The notes under the pieces: generated by a model
The model's database searches: none
What the model was told of the DNA's origin: nothing
The model's input: the letters and a program-made list of their open reading frames with translations, nothing else
Program-made: the position numbers and the translations under genes
Assembly (NCBI RefSeq): GCF_001693275.1
Contig: NZ_CP016477.1
Coordinates: 372,001 to 436,000 of the forward strand
Direction of reading: 5' to 3'
DNA: 64,000 bases
DNA from: Picosynechococcus sp. PCC 7117
GTDB lineage: Bacteria; Cyanobacteriota; Cyanobacteriia; Cyanobacteriales; MRBY01
Shown here: piece after piece, positions 26,608 through 35,243 of the stretch
Numbering within the stretch: the first letter of the stretch is position 1
Layout: each line of letters opens with the position of its first letter

Positions 26608-28023
26608 TTAATTGGACACAAACGATTCCTGGGATCGTTCCAGCCAATCTTGGCCCACACGGATCGTAAAGTCCGATTCAATTTCGCCGATGGAAGAAGC
26701 TTCAACCCTGCCCGTACCTAGGTTTGCTAGCAGTTGATTTGCCCCAGCCACATTTCCCTGTTGGGCGATCACTTGGGTTTGCTCAAGGCGGTCTGGATAA
26801 TCACTCGACAAATAAATATTCGTAAAGCCCTGGGTCTGCAAAAATTCCGACACCTGCCGCGCCATACCCGGTGAACCAGAGGCATTTTGAATCGCAATGC
26901 GCACGTTGTTCGTTAAAGTGCCGTCATTTTCGCCGGGTGCTGACCAGACGGGCGATTCCACCGCGAAAAATTCTGTCATCACCTGGTTTTTACCCTGGTC
27001 AGAAATAATCCAGTAACTACGGTTATATTCACCCACGTCACTAAAGCGCCCTGGGAGCATCACCATCTGAAAATTTTCGGGCTCAAGCTGTCGCGAAAAA
27101 TTCATCAATGCCAGCATTTCTTCCCAAGTTAGATTCGTATCAATGTGTTCACGTACTAAACCAATCAGAGCCGGGAGACGGGGAATAATCGCCGGGGATT
27201 GAATTTTTTCCCGGAGCGCTTTGAGGAGTATCTGTTGGCGTTGTACCCGACCAATGTCACCATATTGATCCTGCCGGAAGCGGACAAACTGTTCTGCCTG
27301 TTCTCCATCTAGCACTTGCCAGCCTTTTTCGAGGTTGATCTCTAGGCCCTGGGTCTGGTCTGTGTATTGCATATCCGCTGGGACAAACACATTAACTCCC
27401 CCCACGGCATCAACCAACTCTTTGAAGGTGTCGGTGGTCAAACGCACATAGCGATCGACTGCCACACCATTTAAGGCGTCACTCACAACCTGGGCCGCCA
27501 ACTGGCCGCCACCGTAGGCATTGGCTTCATTAATTTTTGTAATGCCCACATTGGGAATTCTGACTTGGCTATCCCGGGGGATCGAAAGCATATTGACTTG
27601 TCCCTGTTCTGGCTCGAAGCGAACCAAGAGGATTGTGTCGCTGCGTCCATTAAATTCGGCTTCTGGATTCTCCGTCCCTTCGACGCGATCAACCCCCATC
27701 ACAAGGACATTCACGGGGCGACCCAAGCTGTAAGTCCCTAATTGCCGCAAACCGTCGGTGGCAAGGCTTCCCAGGGGAGCTGGCAGGAAAGGTAATACCA
27801 ATTGGGCAATGGGGGTATAGACGGCGATCGCCGTGCCTAGGGAAGCGGATAGGAGAATTGTGCCCATAAACCCAACCCCCCATGACAGTCCCCGCACGAA
27901 AGGCGAAAAAACCTTAGACTTTGGCTTATGGCGGCGGGAGAGATTGTGGCGCGGTGATCGAAGAAGCTTCGTGGAGCCTTTGCGGGGGTGATCCCCATTC
28001 GTAACTTCCTGACCGTGAACCAT
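26608..28023 (-). CDS. LytR-CpsA-Psr (LCP) family cell-wall glycopolymer ligase
   Basis: LCP enzymes attach glycopolymers to peptidoglycan from lipid-linked precursors, with the active domain outside the membrane. The ~471-residue protein has a basic cytosolic N-terminus, one membrane helix (WGVGFMGTILLSASLGTAIA), the LCP core (VLVMGVDRVEGTENPEAEFN, RSDTILLVRFEPEQG, SIPRDSQVRIP, KINEANAYGGG, FVRFRQDQYGDIGRVQRQQ) and a C-terminal LytR_C domain (NVRIAIQNASGSPGMARQVS). A longer frame begins with ATG at 28047, but AGGAGA lies 9 nt before the ATG at 28023 (MVHGQEVTNG), so I chose that start. It is convergent with nothing close; the oxidoreductase follows 46 bp downstream on the same strand. Confidence 0.9.
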   Translation of the reverse strand: MVHGQEVTNGDHPRKGSTKLLRSPRHNLSRRHKPKSKVFSPFVRGLSWGVGFMGTILLSASLGTAIAVYTPIAQLVLPFLPAPLGSLATDGLRQLGTYSLGRPVNVLVMGVDRVEGTENPEAEFNGRSDTILLVRFEPEQGQVNMLSIPRDSQVRIPNVGITKINEANAYGGGQLAAQVVSDALNGVAVDRYVRLTTDTFKELVDAVGGVNVFVPADMQYTDQTQGLEINLEKGWQVLDGEQAEQFVRFRQDQYGDIGRVQRQQILLKALREKIQSPAIIPRLPALIGLVREHIDTNLTWEEMLALMNFSRQLEPENFQMVMLPGRFSDVGEYNRSYWIISDQGKNQVMTEFFAVESPVWSAPGENDGTLTNNVRIAIQNASGSPGMARQVSEFLQTQGFTNIYLSSDYPDRLEQTQVIAQQGNVAGANQLLANLGTGRVEASSIGEIESDFTIRVGQDWLERSQESFVSN

Positions 28024-28318
28024 AAGACCGTTTCTCCTAGGGATCAATACAAAATTATCCCGCTTAGTGAATCCTAAAAGCGACTATACCCTGTCAATAT
28101 AATTTGCCGCAGTGTTGCACAATGCTTTCCTCAAAAAATACCAATAAATTCATCAATCGTCGCCTATTCCTGGGCAAAATATTTTCTGCCCAAGGCACAA
28201 TCCCTTAAGCTAACCTAGAATCTAACCCCACAACGCAGTAGACTAAAAGACTGCAATCGTGTTCTTGGTCGTGACCCCAGACCGCAGACTCTAAAACATT
28301 TCCTCAGAACACCCAAAA

Positions 28319-29494
28319 ATGTTAAATCCTAATTTAGACACTATAGAACTAACAAAGGATGACTACGAACGCTATTCACGGCACCTAATCTTGCCGGAAG
28401 TGGGCGTAGATGGACAAAAGAAGCTTAAAGCCGCCAGTGTCCTTTGTATCGGTAGTGGTGGTCTCGGCTCGCCATTACTGCTCTACCTTGCCGCTGCGGG
28501 AATCGGTCGGATTGGTCTGGTCGATTTCGACATTGTAGATTTTTCTAACCTGCAACGCCAAATCATCCACGGCACTTCTTGGGTTGGCAAGCCGAAGATC
28601 CAATCGGCTAAAAACCGGATTCTAGAAATCAACCCCTTTTGTCAAGTTGATCTCTACGAGACCCAGATTAATTCGAGTAACGCCCTCGACATTATTAAAG
28701 ACTACGACATCGTTGTGGATGGGACTGATAATTTCCCCACCCGTTATCTCACGAACGATGCTTGTGTGCTTTTAAATAAGCCCAATGTCTACGGTTCGAT
28801 TTTCCGGTTTGAAGGCCAAGCCACCGTCTTTAACTATGAAGGCGGCCCTAACTACCGCGATCTATATCCCGAACCCCCGCCACCAGGCATGGTGCCATCC
28901 TGTGCAGAGGGTGGTGTCCTTGGTGTATTGCCAGGGATTATTGGCACGATCCAAGCCACAGAAACCATCAAGATTATCCTTGGGGCAAAAAATACCCTCA
29001 GTGGCAGACTTTTACTTTTCAATGCCCTCGATATGAAATTCCGGGAATTGAAATTACGTCCCAACCCAGAACGTCCTGTAATCGAAAAATTAATTGATTA
29101 CGAACAGTTTTGTGGCATTCCCCAAGCAAAGGCAGCGGAGGCAGAACAGCAGGCAGCTATGGAAGAAATGACAGTTACAGAACTCAAGGCATTGTTGGAC
29201 AGCGGTGCTGATGATTATGTTTTGATTGATGTCCGCAATCCCCACGAATATGACATTGCCCAAATTCCGGGGGCGACCCTGATCCCTCTCCCCGATATTG
29301 AGCAAGGCGATGGGGTTGATCAGGTCAAGGAATTACTGACAGAAGGGAAAAAGTTAATTGCCCACTGTAAGATGGGCGGCCGCTCAGCGAAAGCCCTCGG
29401 TATTCTCCAGGAAGCAGGCATTACAGGCATCAACGTCAAAGGTGGGATCAAAGCCTGGAGTGAAGAAGTTGATGCTAACGTTCCCTTGTACTAG
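28319..29494 (+). CDS. moeB: MoeB/MoeZ-type sulfur-carrier adenylyltransferase with rhodanese domain
   Basis: The N-terminal ~260 residues are an E1-like adenylyltransferase that activates the C-terminus of MoaD/ThiS-type carriers: ERYSRHLILPEVGVDGQKKL, LCIGSGGLGSPLLLYLAAAG, DFSNLQRQIIHG, DNFPTRYLTNDACV and VPSCAEGGVLGVLPGIIGT. The CxxC zinc pairs of E. coli MoeB are missing, as in MoeZ. The C-terminal ~110 residues are a rhodanese domain (YVLIDVRNPHEYDIAQIPGA) with active-site Cys in IAHCKMGGRSAKAL, which supplies sulfur for molybdopterin, thiamin or tRNA thiolation. The 391-residue length fits this fused form. A clear terminator follows at 29561. Confidence 0.92.
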   Translation: MLNPNLDTIELTKDDYERYSRHLILPEVGVDGQKKLKAASVLCIGSGGLGSPLLLYLAAAGIGRIGLVDFDIVDFSNLQRQIIHGTSWVGKPKIQSAKNRILEINPFCQVDLYETQINSSNALDIIKDYDIVVDGTDNFPTRYLTNDACVLLNKPNVYGSIFRFEGQATVFNYEGGPNYRDLYPEPPPPGMVPSCAEGGVLGVLPGIIGTIQATETIKIILGAKNTLSGRLLLFNALDMKFRELKLRPNPERPVIEKLIDYEQFCGIPQAKAAEAEQQAAMEEMTVTELKALLDSGADDYVLIDVRNPHEYDIAQIPGATLIPLPDIEQGDGVDQVKELLTEGKKLIAHCKMGGRSAKALGILQEAGITGINVKGGIKAWSEEVDANVPLY

Positions 29495-29560
29495 ACAGTC
29501 TTGGGAATGAGGCTACAGGTTGGAACCACATAAAATCGTTGAAATGATTAATTCATGAAA

Positions 29561-29588
29561 AACGCGCCCGCACCAAGCGGGTTTTTTT
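29561..29588 (+). terminator. Terminator of moeB
   Basis: CCCGC (29567-29571) pairs with GCGGG (29577-29581) across a 5-nt loop and is followed by a run of seven T. It lies 70 bp after the moeB stop. Confidence 0.75.
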
Positions 29589-29614
29589 GTGGGCACAAAA
29601 GCAATAAACCATAG

Positions 29615-29644
29615 AAAAAACCCCTCTTAAATATTACAGAGGGG
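29615..29644 (-). terminator. Terminator of the group 2 sigma factor gene
   Basis: CCCCTCT (29621-29627) pairs with AGAGGGG (29638-29644). On the minus strand the stem is followed by a run of six T (29615-29620), so it ends the sigma-factor transcript, about 75 bp past its stop. Confidence 0.75.
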
Positions 29645-29719
29645 CTACGGGGGCAAAAGCGAAAGGAGGAATAATCTAGGTTGGCGATCGCCAAATCCAG
29701 CAAAGATTAATCTGGGGGA

Positions 29720-30817
29720 TCAATACAGCCAACTTTTGAGGCGGCGGGCCACCTGGGGACGCCGTAACTTACGCATCGCCTTACTTTGGATTTGTCGTAC
29801 CCGCTCCCGAGACAGATTAAACATCCCACCCACTTCTTCGAGGGTATGGGGTTGCTCAGAGGACAGGCCATAGCGGAGGGCAATGACTTCTTTTTCACGG
29901 TCAGTGAGCACGTCACCGAGGACATCCCAAAGTTCTTGGCGCATCATCGCTTCACTCATCCGTTCTTCGGGAAGTTGAAGGCCATCATCCTCAAGGAGAT
30001 CGACCAGTTCCGTGTCTTCGCCTTTACCCACCCGGTGGTTCAGGGAGAGAGATTGACGCCGGAGTTGAAGGAGTTGGTGAAGTTGATCAGCGGTAATATC
30101 GAGTTCTTGGGCCAATTCCGCTTCAGTTGGGTTCCGTTGCAGGCTTTGTTTGAGCGTCCGTTGGGCTTTTTTGAGTTTGTTGAGCTTCTCGACGATGTGG
30201 ATCGGTAAGCGAATTGTCCGGGCATCATTGGCAATGGTGCGGGTAATCGCCTGGCGAATCCACCAATAGGCATAGGTCGAAAACTTGTAGCCTTTGTTGG
30301 GGTCAAATTTTTCGGCGGCACGGTTAAGGCCGATCGCCCCCTCTTGAATCAGATCCAGGAACGGTACACCCCGGTTAAGATAGCGTTTCGCAATGGAGAC
30401 CACAAGACGCAGATTGGAGCGAATCATCTTCCGCTTCGCCACCCGGCCTTTGTACAGGGCAGAGTTGAGCTGTTTAACCGTTTCGAGGCCAAGGACACTC
30501 GCCCATTCTTCATTGGTAGGCGATCGCCCCAATTGTTCCTGAAGTTCAAGGCGACGCTCTTCGGCATCATTGAGGAACTTAACACTGTGGGCCAGTTGAA
30601 TTTCTTCGTCTGGCTTGAGGAGGGGGTAGCGGGCCATTTCTTTAAAAAAAGCACCGACAGTATCCTCATTGCGACTACGGACTCCCCGCAAATTTGTGAG
30701 TTCTGTCTCTGAAAATTCCGCTTCAACCATTGAATTGCTCGATTCTAATTCAGTGGCTTGATGGCTATCTTGAGCATACACAGGGTCAAGACTGTTGGTT
30801 GTGGTTGTGTCGAACAT
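29720..30817 (-). CDS. RNA polymerase sigma factor, group 2 sigma-70
   Basis: The 365-residue protein carries the full set of sigma-70 regions. Region 1.2 is SRNEDTVGAFFKEMARYPLL; region 2 is NLRLVVSIAKRYLNRGVPFL, DLIQEGAIGLNRAAEKFDP and YKFSTYAYWWIRQAITRTIA; region 3 is RLPIHIVEKLNKLKKAQ; region 4 is LTDREKEVIALRYGL and NLSRERVRQIQSKAMRKLRR. It lacks the long 1.1 region of the housekeeping factor, so it is a group 2 (SigB-SigE type) stress or light/nitrogen regulator. I cannot fix which one. A 659-bp AT-rich region lies upstream, and a terminator closes it on the 3' side. Confidence 0.9.
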   Translation of the reverse strand: MFDTTTTNSLDPVYAQDSHQATELESSNSMVEAEFSETELTNLRGVRSRNEDTVGAFFKEMARYPLLKPDEEIQLAHSVKFLNDAEERRLELQEQLGRSPTNEEWASVLGLETVKQLNSALYKGRVAKRKMIRSNLRLVVSIAKRYLNRGVPFLDLIQEGAIGLNRAAEKFDPNKGYKFSTYAYWWIRQAITRTIANDARTIRLPIHIVEKLNKLKKAQRTLKQSLQRNPTEAELAQELDITADQLHQLLQLRRQSLSLNHRVGKGEDTELVDLLEDDGLQLPEERMSEAMMRQELWDVLGDVLTDREKEVIALRYGLSSEQPHTLEEVGGMFNLSRERVRQIQSKAMRKLRRPQVARRLKSWLY

Positions 30818-31141
30818 AATCCTACGAAATAAAGAGTCAGGGGATGTGTGGTGGGAAGCGAGGATTAGCTAAAGAAAAACAAAAATAAGCAGAATTCAAT
30901 ACCAAATAATCGTTTATCAGGATGCAGCTAAAACAATTTCAAGGAGCAGACAGTTCATTCCTTAGAACTGTTATACCTGTTTGAGCTCTGGGAATGTAAA
31001 TAAGCTTTTAATAAAAATCAACAATTGCAGCAATTAGTAAAGGTTTCTGGGAAAAATCCGAGACTTTTCTCAGAATTAATGTAGCAGATGGTTGAGTAGA
31101 ATATGGTTTTGTTAAATACAAAATTAAGGTTTTGTTGAGTG

Positions 31142-31204
31142 GATCTTTTGCCCAGGGAAGTTGTGTAAATTTTTCTTAAATTGCTTGCCAAGCCCCAAAA
31201 GATC
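31142..31204. repeat. 9-bp inverted repeat with 45-nt loop
   Basis: GATCTTTTG at 31142-31150 is the exact reverse complement of CAAAAGATC at 31196-31204. The repeats flank 45 bp in an otherwise featureless region. There is no T-run after it, so it is not a terminator; it could be two operator half-sites or part of an RNA. Confidence 0.5.
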
Positions 31205-31405
31205 GGTTGCCCATCAAAATAGCTTGACATAGCAGACTGGCGGCATCTGCATTATCAGCGACACTTCTTTTAAGGATTATTTAATGTGATGTAATCCAGG
31301 AAATTTTAAGAAAGTTTAGTTTTGATTAGAAAAATAAATTCTCATAATTTACTTCTTACTTCCCTCTACCTAGGGTTGTATATAGAGAAAAATAATTATG
31401 CTTAT

Positions 31406-31435
31406 TTGAATTGATAAAAAATCATGGGGTATAGT
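31406..31435 (+). promoter_or_regulatory. Probable sigma-70 promoter of priA
   Basis: TTGAAT (31406-31411) and TATAGT (31430-31435) are separated by 18 bp. Transcription would begin near 31442, about 35 bp before the priA start. Confidence 0.5.
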
Positions 31436-31476
31436 GCTTTTGCAGTGAGTTTTGGGAATCTTAGGAGATCGGGGAT

Positions 31477-33894
31477 TTGGATTGGCTTGAGGTCTTAGTT
31501 GATTGTGGTTATACTCAGGGGCTTTTTACCTATGGAGTGCCGCCAGAATTGACGGTAGTGCCAGGGGATATTGTATTGGTTGGGTTTGGGGCGCAACAGG
31601 TGGGGGCGATCGCCATTCGCTTCATTGCAAAGCTCCCCCAGGGACTAGATCCTGAGCAAATTCGTCCGGTGCAGGGGATCATCGCGCGGGGCTTTTTTTC
31701 GCCCCACTATTGGCAGCTTTTATTGCGGGTTGCCCAGGCCTATCAAACGGATATGATGACGGTGGTACGAATGGCTTTGCCGCCGGGTTTATTGCGGCGA
31801 TCGCAACCCCGTGTTCGGCTTTTGAAAACCGATCTCGTCTCCATCGACATCGACTCTTTACCACCGACGGCCCAACAACTTTTCCAGTTACTCCAGCGGG
31901 GATCAACCCAGGACTACAGTGTGAAGTACCTCCAACGACAGATTAAGTCGGTCTATCGGGGGATACAGGAATTGGAAAAGGCGGGCCTCGCAGAACGATA
32001 TTTGGCGACCCCCCAGGTCATCCACGGACAGCGGCAAAAGTGGGTGAGTTACGTGGGCGAACGGGAAGGGCTCACCAAACGACAACGGGAAATTTTGCTG
32101 GTGTTGCGCCATGAAGGGGGCGAAATGTGGCTCTCGGAATTGGTGGGGGTGGCGAAAACAACGGCGGCAACGGTGACGAAAATGGCAAAGGTCGGTTGTG
32201 TGGCGATCGCCGAACGGGAAAAATTACGCTTACACCGCGCCCCAGATCAAAATTCAGATCAAGCAAAAACCCTAACTGCCGCCCAACAACAAGCCTTAGA
32301 AACGATTCAAGCCATCCAAGGATACGGGGAAGTTTTGTTACATGGGGTGACGGGTTCAGGGAAAACGGAGGTTTATCTCCAGGCGATCGCCCCCCTGTTA
32401 TCCCAGCAAAAATCTGCCCTTATTCTCGTGCCAGAAATTGGTCTCACACCGCAACTAATGGATCGGTTTCGGTCACGGTTTGGCGATCGCGTTTTGACTT
32501 ACCACAGCGGCTTATCAGAAGGGGAACGCTACGATACCTGGCGACAAATGTTGCGCCCCGACAGCCAAATTATTATCGGCACCCGTTCCGCTGTTTTCGC
32601 TCCCCTGCCCAATCTGGGGATGATCATCCTCGACGAAGAACACGATAGCAGCTACAAACAGGATCAGCCCGCCCCCACCTACCACGCCCGCACCGTTGCC
32701 CGGTGGCGATCGCAACAGGAAAATTGCCCTCTGATTCTTGGTTCTGCGACCCCGGCCCTGGACACCTGGGTGAAGTTTCAAACGACCCAGGCCCAAAACT
32801 CGAATTACTATTACATTTCCCTACCTGAGCGGGTGTATGCTCGTCCGCTGCCCCCTGTTCAAATTGTTGATATGCGCCATGAACTGCGGGTCGGCAATTA
32901 TTCCCTGTTTAGCCAGTCTCTCCGGCAAGCCCTTGAACGCATCGCCCAGACCCATGAACAGGGCATTTTATTCGTTGCCCGTCGCGGTCACAGCACCTTT
33001 GTTTCCTGTCGCAGTTGCGGTTATGTGATGGAATGTCCCCATTGTGATGTGTCTCTCTCCTACCACTATGTCCAGGAGGGAAGTCTGCCTCTATTGCGCT
33101 GTCATTATTGCGATCATAGCCAGCTCCAACCCAAACATTGCCCTAGCTGTAATTCCCCCTATTTCAAGTTTTTCGGGAACGGCACCCAAAAGGTTTTTCA
33201 GGCGATCGCCAAGGAATTTCCCCAACTACGTTGTCTGCGATTTGATAGTGACACGACCCGTCGCAAAGGAGCGCACCGCGACTTACTGGGACAATTTGCC
33301 CGCGGTGAGGCGGATATTTTACTGGGAACCCAAATGCTCACGAAGGGTTTAGATGTGTCTCAAGTGACTTTAGTGGGGGTGATTGCGGCGGATGGCCTGT
33401 TGCATCAAAGTGATTATCGGGCTGCGGAACGCACTTTTCAGACCTTAACTCAGGTGGCGGGTCGGGCGGGTCGAGGCGATGAACCGGGACAGGTGATCAT
33501 TCAGACCTATTCCCCAGAGCATCCGGTAATTCAAGCGGTGAAAACCCATGATTACCTGACCTTTGCCGAGCGGGAAATCAGTCAACGGCAGGAATTGGAC
33601 TATCCGCCCTTTGGCAAATTAATTTTGCTGCGCTTTAGTGGAGAAAATCATGATCAGGTACGTTACACTGCCGAGGCGATCGCCGAAAAATGTTTCCCAC
33701 TGCTCGAACCCGAAGACGAACTCCTTGGCCCTGTGCCAGCGAATATTCTGCGGGTGGCACGGCGGTACCGTTGGCAGGTGGTTTTAAAATTTCCCCAGCG
33801 CAAAACGGAGATCCCCGATTTAACTTTTTTGCGGGAATTTTGCCCGCGTCCGGTAAGCCTTGCGATTAATGTTGATCCGTTATATATCGATTAG
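31477..33894 (+). CDS. priA: Primosomal protein N' (replication restart helicase PriA)
   Basis: PriA is a 3'-5' DNA helicase that reloads the replisome at stalled forks. The 805-residue product shows an N-terminal DNA-binding domain (WLEVLVDCGYTQGLFTYGVP), Walker A GVTGSGKTEVYLQ near residue 290, DEEH box ILDEEHDSSYKQ near 385, helicase motif GSATPALDTW, the zinc-binding cluster of four CxxC pairs (about residues 511-560: SCRSCGY, ECPHCD, RCHYCDH, HCPSCN) and motif VI QVAGRAGRGDEPGQV. The TTG at 31477 is the start, supported by AGGAG 9 nt upstream and by no better codon. It ends 25 bp before the convergent nadC. Confidence 0.95.
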   Translation: MDWLEVLVDCGYTQGLFTYGVPPELTVVPGDIVLVGFGAQQVGAIAIRFIAKLPQGLDPEQIRPVQGIIARGFFSPHYWQLLLRVAQAYQTDMMTVVRMALPPGLLRRSQPRVRLLKTDLVSIDIDSLPPTAQQLFQLLQRGSTQDYSVKYLQRQIKSVYRGIQELEKAGLAERYLATPQVIHGQRQKWVSYVGEREGLTKRQREILLVLRHEGGEMWLSELVGVAKTTAATVTKMAKVGCVAIAEREKLRLHRAPDQNSDQAKTLTAAQQQALETIQAIQGYGEVLLHGVTGSGKTEVYLQAIAPLLSQQKSALILVPEIGLTPQLMDRFRSRFGDRVLTYHSGLSEGERYDTWRQMLRPDSQIIIGTRSAVFAPLPNLGMIILDEEHDSSYKQDQPAPTYHARTVARWRSQQENCPLILGSATPALDTWVKFQTTQAQNSNYYYISLPERVYARPLPPVQIVDMRHELRVGNYSLFSQSLRQALERIAQTHEQGILFVARRGHSTFVSCRSCGYVMECPHCDVSLSYHYVQEGSLPLLRCHYCDHSQLQPKHCPSCNSPYFKFFGNGTQKVFQAIAKEFPQLRCLRFDSDTTRRKGAHRDLLGQFARGEADILLGTQMLTKGLDVSQVTLVGVIAADGLLHQSDYRAAERTFQTLTQVAGRAGRGDEPGQVIIQTYSPEHPVIQAVKTHDYLTFAEREISQRQELDYPPFGKLILLRFSGENHDQVRYTAEAIAEKCFPLLEPEDELLGPVPANILRVARRYRWQVVLKFPQRKTEIPDLTFLREFCPRPVSLAINVDPLYID

Positions 33895-33919
33895 CCATTC
33901 AGTGAAAATTTTTTTAACA

Positions 33920-34783
33920 CTAAGCCGTAATTTTCATACTGATATCGAGCCACGGCGCACGGGTAATCGTCGCACTGGTGGAAATATAATCGATCCCCGT
34001 CAACGCCACCTCCCGCAACGTTTCCAGGGTAATATTGCCCGACGCTTCCAATTTCAGACGGGGATTTTTTTCCCGTAACTGGGGGATCAAACCCGTCATC
34101 ATCGCCACGGACATATTATCCAGCATCAAAATATCGGCCCCCGCTGTCACCGCTTCAAAGGCCTGTTCCGGGGTTTCGGCTTCTACTTCAATCGCTAGAG
34201 GATAGGGCATATTTTGCCGCACAAGGGCGATCGCCTGGGAAATTCCCCCTGCTGCCTGGATGTGATTGTCCTTGATCATCACCGCATCATCTAGCCCGAA
34301 ACGATGGTTTTGCCCGCCACCCACCTGCACCGCATATTTTTCCAGCAGACGTAAGCCAGGAGTGGTTTTGCGGGTGTCCACCAATTGCGTCGGCAAATCA
34401 GCAATTTTTTCCACATACTGCGCCGTCATTGTGGCGATCCCGCTCAAGCGCATCAAAATATTCAACGCGACCCGTTCCCCCATGAGCAAAATATCGAGGG
34501 GAGCCGTCATCGTGGCGATTAAATTCTTCGGCTGTCCCGAAGAACCTTCTGACAAAACCGTTTCAAATTTAAAATTCTGGGGATCCAGTAACTGAAAAAC
34601 CCGTTCCACTAAAGGTAAACCCGCAACCTTACCATCTGCTTTTAAAATCAATTTCGCCTGACCGATGGGGGCTGGGGTATTTGCAAAAAGGGATTGGGTG
34701 GTGCGATCACCTCGTCCGAGATCTTCCTGTAACCATTGTTGGAGGAGGGGATCAACGATGAGCCAAGGGGGTAAGGTTGCCAT
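33920..34783 (-). CDS. nadC: Nicotinate-nucleotide pyrophosphorylase (quinolinate phosphoribosyltransferase)
   Basis: NadC makes nicotinate mononucleotide from quinolinate and PRPP in de novo NAD synthesis. The 287-residue product has the type II PRTase layout: DPLLQQWLQEDLGRGDRTTQ at the start, LLMGERVALNILMRLSGIAT, DTRKTTPGLRLLEKYAVQVG, HRFGLDDAVMIKDNHI, IEVEAETPEQAFEAV, DILMLDN and LEASGNITLETLREVALTG. These include the PRPP and quinolinate contacts RKTxPG and EASG. The ATG follows the DUF2973-like gene stop by 5 bp, so both probably belong to one transcript. Confidence 0.95.
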   Translation of the reverse strand: MATLPPWLIVDPLLQQWLQEDLGRGDRTTQSLFANTPAPIGQAKLILKADGKVAGLPLVERVFQLLDPQNFKFETVLSEGSSGQPKNLIATMTAPLDILLMGERVALNILMRLSGIATMTAQYVEKIADLPTQLVDTRKTTPGLRLLEKYAVQVGGGQNHRFGLDDAVMIKDNHIQAAGGISQAIALVRQNMPYPLAIEVEAETPEQAFEAVTAGADILMLDNMSVAMMTGLIPQLREKNPRLKLEASGNITLETLREVALTGIDYISTSATITRAPWLDISMKITA

Positions 34784-34788
34784 CGGTT

Positions 34789-35100
34789 TTAGGCATCCTC
34801 TTCTTGATTATTTTCACCACTCGGCGATGAGTTGTATAAATTATCCAGGCGTTGCCTCGCGTCTTCTACATCCAGCGATCGCACGACCAATAGCGGTTCA
34901 TTAATCGGTTGGCCCAAGTCGTCAACCATTTCTGGGTGGGGGGTCGGCCGGGGCCGTTGGGATTGCGTTCCTTGGGTATTACTCTGAAAATTCGGGTAGA
35001 CCCTTGTTTCATTACTCAGCATCATAAAGCTGCGCACCAAGTTCACCGCTGCGATGGTGGCGATAATTCCAAATGCCAAAATAAACAAGAAATGAAACAT
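34789..35100 (-). CDS. Small membrane protein, DUF2973-like
   Basis: From the ATG at 35100 the product is 103 residues: an N-terminal membrane helix (MFHFLFILAFGIIATIAAV) and a conserved-looking NLVRSFMMLS, then a soluble Pro-rich tail with DDLGQPINEPLLVVRS and an acidic end. This matches the DUF2973 pattern of cyanobacterial proteins as I remember it. An upstream in-frame start (35142) would place 14 charged residues before the helix and is less likely. It lies 5 bp upstream of nadC on the same strand. Function unknown. Confidence 0.65.
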   Translation of the reverse strand: MFHFLFILAFGIIATIAAVNLVRSFMMLSNETRVYPNFQSNTQGTQSQRPRPTPHPEMVDDLGQPINEPLLVVRSLDVEDARQRLDNLYNSSPSGENNQEEDA

Positions 35101-35243
35101 TATTAATCTGTGCCTCGCTTCAATAGCAGCAATTCGGTGCAAAAAAAGGGCTACGCTATGCTTAGGTCTATTATCTCGAAAAAATTCCCGTCTGGCAAAG
35201 GGTGATCGCCTTTGATCCCCAAAGGTTAAGTATTTATCCTTAA

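Larger units (their letters stand above)
30818..31476. other. Long AT-rich divergent intergenic region, sigma factor / priA
   Basis: This 659-bp stretch has no supported gene. It contains the inverted repeat at 31142-31204, a TTGACA at 31227 without a clear -10, and a good promoter for priA at 31406-31435. A minus-strand frame at 31018-31230 looks random. Its length and low GC suggest complex control of the sigma-factor gene or an unannotated small RNA. Confidence 0.5.

Noticed and set aside
31018-31230. 70-codon frame in the sigma/priA gap
   Set aside because: Random-looking sequence in an AT-rich gap; the inverted repeat crosses it.
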